Shown here: in pieces, positions 1-11,716 of the stretch
Numbering within the stretch: position 1 is the stretch's first letter
Layout: each line of letters opens with the position of its first letter
Origin: Hydractinia symbiolongicarpus
Lineage: Eukaryota > Cnidaria > Hydrozoa > Anthoathecata > Hydractiniidae
Direction: 5' to 3'
DNA length: 64,000 nt
NCBI RefSeq assembly: GCF_029227915.1
Contig: NC_079886.1
Coordinates: 28,436,501 to 28,500,500, forward strand
Position numbers and translations under genes: made by a program
Notes under the pieces: generated by a model
What the model saw: only the letters and a program-made list of their open reading frames with translations
The model's database searches: none
Told to the model about the DNA's origin: nothing

Positions 1-203
1 AGGGAGTAAACTCATTTCCCGAACGATTTTTTAAATTATTTTTTTACCACTAAGACGCATGAGACTTGTAGTTTTCAAAAATGATTTCATTTTTGATGAG
101 ACGCTGAATAAAAGGAGTTTAATCGCCGGCAAACGAAAACCCGCAATTTCCCGTAAATCCCGGACTCGGCCCGTATAGTCAAAAGTATACAAAGAAAGTA
201 CCC
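1..203 (-). repeat. Representative full-length 203-bp unit, left orientation
   Basis: This is the first complete unit. By hand count it has 77 G+C in 203 bases (38%), with 41 C, 36 G and 12 CpG. The first 120 bases are A/T-rich and include TTTTTTAAATTATTTTTTT and the dyad at 75-96. Bases 121-180 are about 55% G+C (GCCGGC, CCCG repeats, CGGCCCG). The tail carries GTATAC and an A-rich run. Because 203 is not a multiple of 3, reading frames shift from unit to unit, and stop codons in the A/T part end every frame after at most about 1.8 units. Confidence 0.95.
75..96. repeat. 22-bp dyad with 10-bp arms (representative; present in most units)
   Basis: Arm TCAAAAATGA, a 2-base spacer and the exact reverse complement TCATTTTTGA. 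The same element, on either strand, is found in most units in both arms. It is weakened in unit types with AAATCAGTTTTG, AAATTATTTTTAAAA or AAGAATGAAATCG. Dyads of this kind are known from several centromeric satellites that lack a CENP-B box; a role here is only a suggestion. Confidence 0.88.
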
Positions 204-748
204 AGGGAGTGAACTCATTTCTCGAACGATTTTTTAAATTATTTTTTTACCACTAAGACGCATGAGACTTGTAGTTTTCAAAAATGATTTTATTTTTGAT
301 GAGACGCTGAATAAAAGGAGTTTAATCGCCGGCAAACGAAAACCCGCGATTTCCCGTAAATCCCGGACTCGGCCCGTATAGTCAAAAGTATACAAAGAAA
401 GTACCCAGGGAGTAAACTCATTTCCCGAACGATTCTTTAAATTATTTTTTCACCACTAAAACGCATGAGACTTATAGTTTTCAAAACTGATTTCATTTTT
501 GATGAGACGCTGAATAAAAGGAGTTTAATCGCCGGCAAACCAAAACCCGCGCTTTCCCGTATATCCCGGACTCGGCCCGTATAGTCGAATGTATACAAAG
601 AAAGTACCCAGAGAGTAAACTCATTTTCCGAACGATTTTATAAATTATTTTTTCACTACTAAAACGCATGAGACTTGTAGTTTTCAAAAATGATTTCATT
701 TTTGATGAGACGCTGAATAAAAAGAGTTTAATCGCCGGCAAACGAAAA

Positions 749-773
749 CCCGGGAGTTCCTGTAAATCCCGGG
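749..773. repeat. G+C-rich hairpin, 7-bp arms (representative of one unit class)
   Basis: Arms CCCGGGA and TCCCGGG are separated by 11 bases. The same arms recur in the right arm as CCCGGGA...TCCCGGG around TTTACGGGAAC (for example near 40195-40219). Other unit types have CGCG or CCGG changes that break the stem, so it marks a subset of units. Confidence 0.8.
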
Positions 774-812
774 CTTGACCCGTATAGTCGAATGTATAGA
801 AAGAAAGTATCC

Positions 813-2030
813 AGGGAGTAAACTCATTTCCCGAACGATTTTTTAAATTATTTTTTTACCACTAAGACGCATGAGACTTGTAGTTTTCAAAAATGATTTC
901 ATTTTTGATGAGACGCTGAATAAAAGGAGTTTAATCGCCGGCAAACGAAAACCCGCGATTTCCCGTAAATCCCGGACTCGGCCCGTATAGTCAAAAGTAT
1001 ACAAAGAAAGTACCCAGGGAGTGAACTCATTTCTCGAACGATTTTTTAAATTATTTTTTTACCACTAAGACGCATGAGACTTGTAGTTTTCAAAAATGAT
1101 TTCATTTTTGATGAGACGCTGAATAAAAGGAGTTTAATCGCCGGCAAACGAAAACCCGCGATTTCCCGTAAATCCCGGACTCGGCCCGTATAGTCAAAAG
1201 TATACAAAGAAAGTACCCAGGGAGTAAACTCATTTCCCGAACGATTCTTTAAATTATTTTTTCACCACTAAAACGCATGAGACTTATAGTTTTCAAAACT
1301 GATTTCATTTTTGATGAGACGCTGAATAAAAGGAGTTTAATCGCCGGCAAACCAAAACCCGCGCTTTCCCGTATATCCCGGACTCGGCCCGTATAGTCGA
1401 ATGTATACAAAGAAAGTACCCAGGGAGTAAACTCATTTTCCGAACGATTTTATAAATTATTTTTTCACTACTAAAACGCATGAGACTTGTAGTTTTCAAA
1501 AATGATTTCATTTTTGATGAGACGCTGAATAAAAAGAGTTTAATCGCCGGCAAACGAAAACCCGCGATTTCCCGTAAATCCCGGACTCGGCCCGTATAGT
1601 CAAAAGTATACAAAGAAAGTACCCAGGGAGTAAACTCATTTCCCGAACGATTCTTTAAATTATTTTTTCACCACTAAAACGCATGAGACTTATAGTTTTC
1701 AAAACTGATTTCATTTTTGATGAGACGCTGAATAAAAGGAGTTTAATCGCCGGCAAACCAAAACCCGCGCTTTCCCGTATATCCCGGACTCGGCCCGTAT
1801 AGTCGAATGTATACAAAGAAAGTACCCAGGGTATAAACTCATTTTCCGAACGATTTTATAAATTATTTTTTCACTACTAAAACGCATGAGACTTGTAGTT
1901 TTCAAAAATGATTTCATTTTTGATGAGACGCTGAATAAAAAGAGTTTAATCGCCGGCAAACGAAAACCCGGGAGTTCCTGTAAATCCCGGGCTTGACCCG
2001 TATAGTCGAATGTATAGAAAGAAAGTATCC
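813..2030 (-). repeat. 6-unit version of the same higher-order repeat, copy 2
   Basis: This repeats units a-b-c-d of the first block but contains two extra units, giving a-b-c-d'-c-d over 1218 bp. The extra pair looks like an internal duplication of c-d in which the first d (about 1422-1624) has lost the hairpin sequence and carries GCGATTTCCC instead. A +2-unit step is the expected product of unequal exchange out of register. Confidence 0.85.
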
Positions 2031-2841
2031 AGGGAGTAAACTCATTTCCCGAACGATTTTTTAAATTATTTTTTACCACTAAGTCGCATGAGACTTGTAG
2101 TTTTCAAAAATGATTTCATTTTTGATGAGACGCTGAATAAAAGGAGTTTAATCGCCGGCAAACGAAAACCCGCGATTTCCCGTAAATCCCGGACTCGGCC
2201 CGTATAGTCAAAAGTATACAAAGAAAGTACCCAGGGAGTGAACTCATTTCTCGAACGATTTTTTAAATTATTTTTTTACCACTAAGACGCATGAGACTTG
2301 TAGTTTTCAAAAATGATTTCATTCTTGATGAGACGCTGAATAAAAGGAGTTTAATCGCCGGCAAACGAAAACCCGCGATTTCCCGTAAATCCCGGACTCG
2401 GCCCGTATAGTCAAAAGTATACAAAGAAAGTACCCAGGGAGTAAACTCATTTCCCGAACGATTCTTTAAATTATTTTTTCACCACTAAAACGCATGAGAC
2501 TTATAGTTTTCAAAACTGATTTCATTTTTGATGAGACGCTGAATAAAAGGAGTTTAATCGCCGGCAAACCAAAACCCGCGCTTTCCCGTATATCCCGGAC
2601 TCGGCCCGTATAGTCGAATGTATACAAAGAAAGTACCCAGGGAGTAAACTCATTTTCCGAACAATTTTATAAATTATTTTTTCACTACTAAAACGCATGA
2701 GACTTGTAGTTTTCAAAAATGATTTCATTTTTGATGAGACGCTGAATAAAAAGAGTTTAATCGCCGGCAAACGAAAACCCGGGAGTTCCTGTAAATCCCG
2801 GGCTTGACCCGTATAGTCAAATGTATAGAAAGAAAGTAAAC
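2031..2841 (-). repeat. 4-unit higher-order repeat, copy 3
   Basis: The a-b-c-d order returns over 811 bp; the first unit has lost one T in its T-run. The GTGAACTCATTTCTC marker of unit b recurs at 2233. The block ends where units beginning CTGGGAGTAAACTC appear. Confidence 0.85.
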
Positions 2842-3099
2842 TGGGAGTAAACTCACTTCCCGAACGATTTTTTAAATTAATTTTTTACCACTAAAACGCA
2901 TAAGACTTCTAGTTTTCAAAAACGATTTCATTCTTGATGAGACGCTGTATAAAAGGAGTTTAATCTCCGGCAAACGAAAACCCGCGATTTCCCGTAAATC
3001 CCAGACTCGGCCCGTATAGTCAAATGTATACAAATAAAGTACGCAGGGAGTAAACTCATTTCCCGAACGATTCTTTAAATTATTTTTCACCACTAAAAC

Positions 3100-4287
3100 G
3101 CATAAGACTTGTAGTTTTCAAAAATGATTTCATTTTTGATGAGACGTTGAATAAAAGAAGTTTAATCGCCGGCAAACGAAAACCCGCGATATCCCGTAAA
3201 TCCCGGGCTTGGCCCGTACAGTCGAATGTATACGAAGAAAGTACCCAGGGAGTAAACTCATTTCCCGAACGATTTTTTAAATTATTTTTTCACCACTAAA
3301 ACGCATGAGACTTGTAGTTTTCAAAAATGATTTCATTTTTGATGAGACGTTGAATAAAAGAAGTTTAATCGCCGGCAAACGAAAACCCGCGATATCCCGT
3401 AAATCCCGGGCTTGGCCCGTACAGTCGAATGTATACGAAGAAAGTACCCAGGGAGTAAACTCATTTCCCGAACGATTTTTTAAATTATTTTTTCACCACT
3501 AAAACGCATGAGACTTGTAGTTTTCAAAAATGATTTCATTTTTGATGAGACGCTGAATAAAAGGAGTTTAATCGCCGGCAAACGAAAACCCGGGAGTTCC
3601 TGTAAATCCCGGGCTTGACCCGTATAGTCAAATGTATAGAAAGAAAGTAAACTGGGAGTAAACTCACTTCCCGAACGATTTTTTAAATTAATTTTTAACC
3701 ACTAAAACGCATAAGACTTCTAGTTTTCAAAAACGATTTCATTCTTGATGAGACGCTGTATAAAAGGAGTTTAATCTCCGGCAAACGAAAACCCGCGATT
3801 TCCCGTAAATACCAGACTCGGCCCGTATAGTCAAATGTATACAAATAAAGTACGCAGGGAGTAAACTCATTTCCCGAACGATTCTTTAAATTATTTTTCA
3901 CCACTAAAACGCATAAGACTTGTAGTTTTCAAAAACGATTTCATTCTTGATGAGACGCTGAATAAAAGGAGTTTAATCTCCGGCAAACGAAAACCCGCGA
4001 TTTCCCGTAAATCCCAGACTCGGCCCGTATAGTCAAATGTATAGAAAGAAAGTAAACTGGGAGTAAACTCATTTCCCAAACGATTTTTTAAATTATTTTT
4101 TCACCACTAAAAGGCATAAGACATGTAGTTTTTAAAAATAATTTCATTTTTGATGAGACGCTGTATAAAAGAAGTTTAATCGCCGGCAAGGGCTTGGCCC
4201 GTATAGTCGAATGTAAACAAAGAAAGCACCCAGGGAGTAAACTCATTTCCCGAACGATTTTTTAAATTATTTTTTCGCCACTAAAAC
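3100..4287 (-). repeat. 1188-bp higher-order repeat (6 units, one shortened), left arm copy 1
   Basis: A block of six units that includes one 174-bp deleted unit. It recurs 1188 bp downstream with the same order of types: GACGTTGAATAAAAG units, the hairpin unit, a TTCTAGTTTTC unit and the short unit. The left edge is approximate. Confidence 0.82.
4058..4231 (-). repeat. 29-bp-deleted satellite unit (short unit 1)
   Basis: A 174-bp unit. The G+C-rich stretch between GCCGGCAA and GGGCTTGGCCCG is missing, with the junction after 4189. It carries AAAGGCATAAGACATG and GCTGTATAAAAGAAG. Confidence 0.9.
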
Positions 4288-5475
4288 GCATGAGACTTGT
4301 AGTTTTCAAAAATGATTTCATTTTTGATGAGACGTTGAGTAAAAGAAGTTTAATCGCCGGCAAACGAAAACCCGCGATATCCCGTAAATCCCGGGCTTGG
4401 CCCGTACAGTCGAATGTATACGAAGAAAGTACCCAGGGAGTAAACTCATTTCCCGAACGATTTTTTAAATTATTTTTTCACCACTAAAACGCATGAGACT
4501 TGTAGTTTTCAAAAATGATTTCATTTTTGATGAGACGTTGAATAAAAGAAGTTTAATCGCCGGCAAACGAAAACCCGCGATATCCCGTAAATCCCGGGCT
4601 TGGCCCGTACAGTCGAATGTATACGAAGAAAGTACCCAGGGAGTAAACTCATTTCCCGAACGATTTTTTAAATTATTTTTTCACCACTAAAACGCATGAG
4701 ACTTGTAGTTTTCAAAAATGATTTCATTTTTGATGAGACGCTGAATAAAAGGAGTTTAATCGCCGGCAAACGAAAACCCGGGAGTTCCTGTAAATCCCGG
4801 GCTTGACCCGTATAGTCAAATGTATAGAAAGAAAGTAAACTGGGAGTAAACTCACTTCCCGAACGATTTTTTAAATTAATTTTTTACCACTAAAACGCAT
4901 AAGACTTCTAGTTTTCAAAAACGATTTCATTCTTGATGAGACGCTGTATAAAAGGAGTTTAATCTCCGGCAAACGAAAACCCGCGATTTCCCGTAAATAC
5001 CAACCTCGGCCCGTATAGTCAAATGTATACAAATAAAGTACGCAGGGAGTAAACTCATTTCCCGAACGATTCTTTAAATTATTTTTCACCACTAAAACGC
5101 ATAAGACTTGTAGTTTTCAAAAACGATTTCATTCTTGATGAGACGCTGAATAAAAGGAGTTTAATCTCCGGCAAACGAAAACCCGCGATTTCCCGTAAAT
5201 CCCAGACTCGGCCCGTATAGTCAAATGTATAGAAAGAAAGTAAACTGGGAGTAAACTCATTTCCCAAACGATTTTTTAAATTATTTTTTCACCACTAAAA
5301 GGCATAAGACATGTAGTTTTTAAAAATAATTTCATTTTTGATGAGACGCTGTATAAAAGAAGTTTAATCGCCGGCAAGGGCTTGGCCCGTATAGTCGAAT
5401 GTAAACAAAGAAAGCACCCAGGGAGTAAACTCATTTCCCGAACGATTTTTTAAATTATTTTTTCGCCACTAAAAC
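4288..5475 (-). repeat. 1188-bp higher-order repeat, left arm copy 2
   Basis: Second copy of the preceding block. It keeps the short unit (5246-5419, against 4058-4231). Small differences were seen by eye, such as GTTGAGTAAAAG near 4334 against GTTGAATAAAAG near 3146. Similarity continues to about 5520 before the type order changes. Confidence 0.82.
5246..5419 (-). repeat. 29-bp-deleted satellite unit (short unit 2)
   Basis: A 174-bp copy of short unit 1, 1188 bp downstream, with the same junction after 5377 and the same AAAGGCATAAGACATG marker. Confidence 0.9.
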
Positions 5476-6231
5476 GCATGAGACTTGTAGTTTTCAAAAA
5501 TGATTTCATTTTTGATGAGACGCTGAATAAAAGGAGTTTAATCTCCGGCAAACGAAAACCCGCGATTTCCCCTAAATCCCGGAACCGGCCCGTATAGTCA
5601 AAAGTAAGCAAAGAAAGTACGCAGGGAGTAAACTCATTTCCCGAACGATTCTTTAAATTATATTTTCACCACTAAAACGCATGACACTTGTAGTTTTCAA
5701 AAATGATTTCATTTTTGATGAGACGCTGAATAAAAGAAGTTTAATCGCCGGCAAACGAAAACCCGCGATTTCCCGTAAATCCCGGGCTTGGCCCGTATAG
5801 TCGAATGTATACAAAGAAAGTACCCAGGGAGTAAACTCATTTCCCGAACGATTTTTTAAATTATTTTTTTACCACTAAGACGCATGAGACTTGTAGTTTT
5901 TAAAAATGATTTAATTTTTGATGAGACGCTGAATAAAAGGAGTTTAATCGCCGGCAAACGAAAACCCACGATTTCCCGTAAATCCCAGACTCGGCCCGTA
6001 TAGTCAAAAGTATACAAAGAAAGTACCCAGGGAGTAAACTCATTTCCCGAACGATTCTTTAAATTATTTTTTCACCATTAAAACGCATGAGACTTGTCGT
6101 TTTCAAAAATGATTTCATTTTTGATGAGACGCTGAATAAAGGGAGTTTAATTGCCGGCAAACGAAAACCCACGATTTCCCGTAAATCCCGGACTCGGCCC
6201 GTATAGTCAAAAGTATACAAAGAAAGTACCC

Positions 6232-6434
6232 AGGGAGCAAACTCATTTCCCGAACGATTCTTTAAATCATTTTTCCACCACTAAAACGCATAAGACTTGT
6301 AGTTTTGAAAACTGATTTCATTTTTGATGAGACGATGAATAAAAGGAGTTTAATCTCCGGCAAACGAAAACCCGCGATTTCCCGTAAATCCCGGAACCGG
6401 TCGGTATAGTTGAATGTATACAAAGAAAGTACGC
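6232..6434 (-). repeat. Single H-type unit in the left arm
   Basis: A full 203-bp unit with the markers that define the H-type of the right arm: TTTAAATCATTTTTCCACCAC, split here as AAATCATTTTTCC and ACCAC, GACGATGAATAAAAGG, and GGAACCGGTCGGTATAG. It is followed by GGGAATAAACTC, which matches TTTATTCCC next to right-arm H-type units. I saw no other H-type unit left of the inversion. Confidence 0.85.
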
Positions 6435-7652
6435 AGGGAATAAACTCATTTCCCGAACGATTCTTTAAATTATATTTTCACCATTAAAACGCATGAGACT
6501 TGTAGTTTTCAAAACTGATTTCATTTTTGATGAGACGCTGAATAAAAGGAGTTTAATCGCCGGCAAACGAAAACCCGCGCTTTTCCGTATATCCCGGACT
6601 CGACCCGTATAGTCGAATGTATACAAAGAAAGTACCCAGGGAGTAAACTCATTTTCCGAACGATTTTTTAAATTATTTTTTTACCACTAAGACACATGAG
6701 ACTTGTCGTTTTCAAAAATGATTTCCTTTTTGATGAGACGCTGAATAAAAGGAGTTTAATTGCCGGCAAACGAAAACCCGGGAGTTCCCGTAAATCCCGG
6801 GCTTGACCCGTATAGTCGAATGTATAGAAAGAAAGTACCCAGGGAGTAAACTCATTTCCCGAACGATTTTTTAAATTATTTTTTTACCACTAAGACGCAT
6901 GAGACTTGTAGTTTTCAAAAATGATTTCATTTTTGATGAGACGCTGAATAAAAGGAGTTTAATCGCCGGCAAACGAAAACCCGCGATTTCCCGTAAATCC
7001 CGGACTCGGCCCGTATAGTCAAAAGTATACAAAGAAAGTACCAAGGGAGTGAACTCATTTCTCGAACGATTTTTTAAATTATTTTTTTACCACTAAGACG
7101 CATGAGACTTGTAGTTTTCAAAAATGATTTCATTTTTGATGAGACGCTGAATAAAAGGAATTTAATCGCCGGCAAACGAAAACCCGCGATTTCCCGTAAA
7201 TCCCGGACTCGGCCCGTATAGTCAAAAGTATACAAAGAAAGTACCCAGGGAGTAAACTCATTTCCCAAACGATTCTTTAAATTATTTTTTCACCACTAAA
7301 ACGCATGAGACTTATTGTTTTCAAAACTGATTTCATTTTTGATGAGACGCTGAATAAAAGGAGTTTAATCGCCGGCAAACCAAAACCCGCGCTTTCCCGT
7401 ATATCCCGGACTCGGCCCGTATAGTCGAATGTATACAAAGAAAGTACCCAGGGAGTAAACTCATTTTCCGAACGATTTTATAAATTATTTTTTCACTACT
7501 AAAACGCATGAGACTTGTAGTTTTCAAAAATGATTTCATTTTTGATGAGACGCTGAATAAAAGGAGTTTAATCGCCGGCAAACGAAAACCCGCGCTTTCC
7601 CGTATATCCCGGACTCGGCCCGTATAGTCGAATGTATAGAAAGAAAGTAAAC

Positions 7653-8057
7653 TGGGAGTAAACTCATTTCCCGAACGATTTTTTAAATTAATTTTTTACC
7701 ACTAAAACGCATAAGACTTCTAGTTTTCAAAAACGATTTCATTCTTGATGAGACGCTGAAGAAAAGGAGTTTAATCTCCGGCAAACGAAAACCCGCGATT
7801 TCCCGTAAATCCCAGACTCGGCCCGTATAGTCAAATGTATATAAATAAAGTACGCAGGGAGTAAACTCATTTCCCGAACGATTTTTTAAATTATTTTTCA
7901 CCACTAAAACGCATAAGACTTGTAGTTTTCAAAAATGATTTCATTTTTGATGAGACGCTGAATAAAAGGAGTTTAATCGCCGGCAAACGAAAACCCGCGC
8001 TTTCCCGTATATCCCGGACTCGGCCCGTATAGTCGAATGTATAGAAAGAAAGTAAAC
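7653..8057 (-). repeat. 405-bp dimer repeat, copy 1
   Basis: Two units beginning CTGGGAGTAAACTC and ACGCAGGGAGTAAAC, with the shared private marker CTGAAGAAAAGG, are repeated directly at 8058. Confidence 0.85.
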
Positions 8058-8462
8058 TGGGAGTAAACTCATTTCCCGAACGATTTTTTAAATTAATTTT
8101 TTACCACTAAAACGCATAAGACTTCTAGTTTTCAAAAACGATTTCATTCTTGATGAGACGCTGAAGAAAAGGAGTTTAATCTCCGGCAAACGAAAACCCG
8201 CGATTTCCCGTAAATCCCAGACTCGGCCCGTATAGTCAAATGTATATAAATAAAGTACGCAGGGAGTAAACTCATTTCCCGAACGATTTTTTAAATTATT
8301 TTTCACCACTAAAACGCATAAGACTTGTAGTTTTCAAAAATGATTTCATTTTTGATGAGACGCTGAATAAAAGAAGTTTAATCGCCGGCAAACGAAAACT
8401 CGCGATTTCCCGTAAATCCCGGGCTTGGCCCGTACAGTCGAATGTATACAAAGAAAGTACCC
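8058..8462 (-). repeat. 405-bp dimer repeat, copy 2
   Basis: Near-identical to 7653-8057, including CTGAAGAAAAGG and GTATATAAATAAAG. The copies part near 8374, where AAGGAGTTTAATC becomes AAGAAGTTTAATC. This is the smallest clean HOR in the window. Confidence 0.83.
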
Positions 8463-9679
8463 AGGGAGTAAACTCATTTCCCGAACGATTTTTTAAATTA
8501 TTTTTTCACCACTAAAACGCATGAGACTTATAGTTTTCAAAACTGATTTCATTTTTGATGAGACGCTGAATAAAAGGAGTTTAATCGCCGGCAAACCAAA
8601 ACTCGCGCTTTCCCGTATATCCCGGACTCGGCCCGTATAGTCGAATGTATACAAAGAAAGTACCCAGGGAGTAAACTCATTTTCCGAACGATTTTATAAA
8701 TTAATTTTTTACCACTAAAACGCATAAGACTGGTAAATTTCAAAAACGATTTCATTTTTGATGAGACGCTGAATAAAAGGAGTTTAATCGCCGGCAAACG
8801 AAAACCCGCGCTTTCCCGTATATCCCGGACTCGGCCCGTATAGTCGAATGTATAGAAAGAAAGTAAACTGGGAGTAAACTCATTTCCCGAACGATTTTTT
8901 AAATTAATTTTTTACCACTAAAACGCATAAGACTTCTAGTTTTCAAAAACGATTTCATTCTTGATGAGACGCTGAATAAAAGGAGTTTAATCTCCGGCAA
9001 ACGAAAACCCGCGATTTCCCGTAAATCCCAGACTCGGCCCGTATAGTCAAATGTATACAAATAAAGTACGCAGGGAGTAAACTCATTTCCCGAACGATTC
9101 TTTAAATTATTTTTCACCACTAAAACGCATAAGACTTGTAGTTTTCAAAAATGATTTCATTTTTGATGAGACGCTGAATAAAAGAAGTTTAATCGCCGGC
9201 AAACGAAAACCCGCGATTTCCCGTAAATCCCGGGCTTGGCCCGTACAGTCGAATGTATACAAAGAAAGTACCCAGGGAGTAAACTCATTTCCCGAACGAT
9301 TTTTTAAATTATTTTTTCACCACTAAAACGCATGAGACTTGTAGTTTTCAAAAATGATTTCATTTTTGATGAGACGCTGAATAAAAGGAGTTTAATCGCC
9401 GGCAAACGAAAACCCGGGAGTTCCCGTAAATCCCGGGTTTGACCCGTATAGTCGAATGTATAGAAAGAAAGTAAACTGGGAGTAAACTCATTTCCCGAAC
9501 GATTTTTTAAATTAATTTTTTACCACTAAAACGCATAAGACTTGTAGTTTTCAAAAACGATTTCATTCTTGATGAGACGCTGAATAAAAGGAGTTTAATC
9601 TCCGGCAAACGAAAACCCGCGATTTCCCGTAAATCCCAGACTCGGCCCGTATAGTCAAATGTATACAAAGAAAGTACGC

Positions 9680-9852
9680 AGGGAGTAAACTCATTTCCCG
9701 AACGATTCTTTAAATTATTTTTCACCACTAAAACGCATGAGACTTGTAGTTTTTAAAAATAATTTCATTTTTGATGAGACGCTGTATAAAAGAAGTTTAA
9801 TCGCCGGCAAGGGCTTGGCCCGTATAGTCGAATGTAAACAAAGAAAGCACCC
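9680..9852 (-). repeat. 29-bp-deleted satellite unit (short unit 3)
   Basis: A 173-bp unit with the junction after 9810. It begins ACGCAGGGAG and has a T-run one base shorter. It is part of copy 1 of the 3622-bp HOR. Confidence 0.9.
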
Positions 9853-10499
9853 AGGGAGTAAACTCATTTCCCGAACGATTTTTTAAATTATTTTTTCGCC
9901 ACTAAAACGCATAAGACTTGTAGTTTTCAAAAACGATTTCATTTTTGATGAGACGCTGAATAAAAGGAGTTTAATCGCCGGCAAACGAAAACCCGCGATT
10001 TGCCCTAAATCCCGGGTTTGACCCGTATAGTCGAATGTAAAGAAAGAAAGTACCCAGGGAGTAAACTCATTTCCCGAACGATTCTTTAAATTATTTTTTC
10101 ACCACTAAAACGCATGAGACTTGTAGTTTTCAAAAATGATTTCATTTTTGATGAGACGCTGAATAAAAGGAGTTTAATCTCCGGCAAACGAAAACCCGCG
10201 ATTTCCCCTAAATCCCGGAACCGGCCCGTATAGTCAAAAGTAAGCAAAGAAAGTACGCAGGGAGTAAACTCATTTCCCGAACGATTCTTTAAATTATTTT
10301 TTCACCACTAAAACGCATGAGACTTGTAGTTTTCAAAACTGATTTCATTTTTAATGAGACGCTGAATAAAAGGAGTTTAATCGCCGGCAAACGAAAACCC
10401 GCGCTTTCCCGTATATCCCGGACTCGGCCCGTATAGTCGAATGTATACAAAGAAAGTACCCAGGGAGTAAACTCATTTCCCGAACGTTTCTTTAAATTA

Positions 10500-11716
10500 T
10501 ATTTTCACCACTAAAACGCATAAGACTTGTAGTTTTCAAAAATGATTTCATTTTTGATGAGACGCTGAATAAAAGAAGTTTAATCGCCGGCAAACGAAAA
10601 CCCGCGATTTCCCGTAAATCCCGGGCTTGGCCCGTACAGTCGAATGTATACAAAGAAAGTACCCAGGGAGTAAACTCATTTCCCGAACGATTTTTTAAAT
10701 TATTTTTTCACCACTAAAACGCATGAGACTTATAGTTTTCAAAACTGATTTCATTTTTGATGAGACGCTGAATAAAAGGAGTTTAATCGCCGGCAAACCA
10801 AAACTCGCGCTTTCCCGTATATCCCGGACTCGGCCCGTATAGTCGAATGTATACAAAGAAAGTACCCAGGGAGTAAACTCATTTTCCGAACGATTTTATA
10901 AATTATTTTTTCACTACTAAAACGCATGAGACTTGTAGTTTTCAAAAATGATTTCATTTTTGATGAGACGCTGAATAAAAAGAGTTTAATCGCCGGCAAA
11001 CGAAAACCCGGGAGTTCCTGTAAATCCCGGGCTCGACCCGTATAGTCAAATGTATAGAAAGAAAGTAAACTGGGAGTAAACTCACTTCCCGAACGATTTT
11101 TTAAATTAATTTTTTACCACTAAAACGCATAAGACTGGTAAATTTCAAAAACGATTTCATTCTTGATGAGACGCTGAATAAAAGGAGTTTAATCTCCGGC
11201 AAACGAAAACCTGCGATTTCCCGTAAATCCCAGACTCGGCACGTATAGTCAAAAGTATACAAAGAAAGTACCCAGGGATTAAACTCATTTCCCGAACGAT
11301 TCTTTAAATTATTTTTTCACCACTAAAACGCATGAGACTTGTAGTTTTCAAAACTGATTTCATTTTTGATGAGACGCTGAATAAAAGGAGTTTAATCGCC
11401 GGCAAACGAAAACCCGCGCTTTCCCGTATATCCCGGACTCGGCCCGTATAGTCGAATGTATAGAAAGAAAGTAAACTGGGAGTAAACTCATTTCCCGAAC
11501 GATTTTTTAAATTAATTTTTTACCTTTAAAACGCATAAGACTTCTAGTTTTCAAAAACGATTTCATTCTTGATGAGACGCTGAATAAAAGGAGTTTAATC
11601 TCCGGCAAACGAAAACCCGCGATTTCCCGTAAATCCCAGACTCGGCCCGTATAGTCAAATGTATACAAATAAAGTACGCAGGGAGTAAACTCATTTCCCG
11701 AACGATTCTTTAAATT
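10500..11716 (-). repeat. 1217-bp duplication nested in the 3622-bp repeat, first half
   Basis: Six units repeated directly at 11717. The markers AACGTTTC or TACCTTTAAAACG, the ACTGGTAAATTTC unit and the hairpin unit come in the same order in both halves. The same pair of halves is found again one HOR period (3622 bp) later. Confidence 0.85.

Larger units (their letters stand above)
1..812 (-). repeat. 4-unit higher-order repeat, copy 1
   Basis: Four different 203-bp units in the order a-b-c-d. Unit b begins AGGGAGTGAACTCATTTCTC at 204, and unit d carries the G+C hairpin at 749-773. The block recurs with the same marker bases starting at 813 and 2031. Confidence 0.9.

Noticed and set aside
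106-115. AATAAA polyadenylation signals
   Set aside because: Present in almost every unit as part of GAATAAAAGG without any gene upstream, so they cannot be called functional signals.
1711-2079. Open reading frames of 62-122 codons all along both strands
   Set aside because: They are the same satellite unit read in different phases, so the peptides are near copies of one another (runs such as TFDYTG and MKSFLKTTSLMR). The 203-bp period shifts the frame, stops in the A/T part end them, and no ribosome site, domain or codon signature supports a gene.
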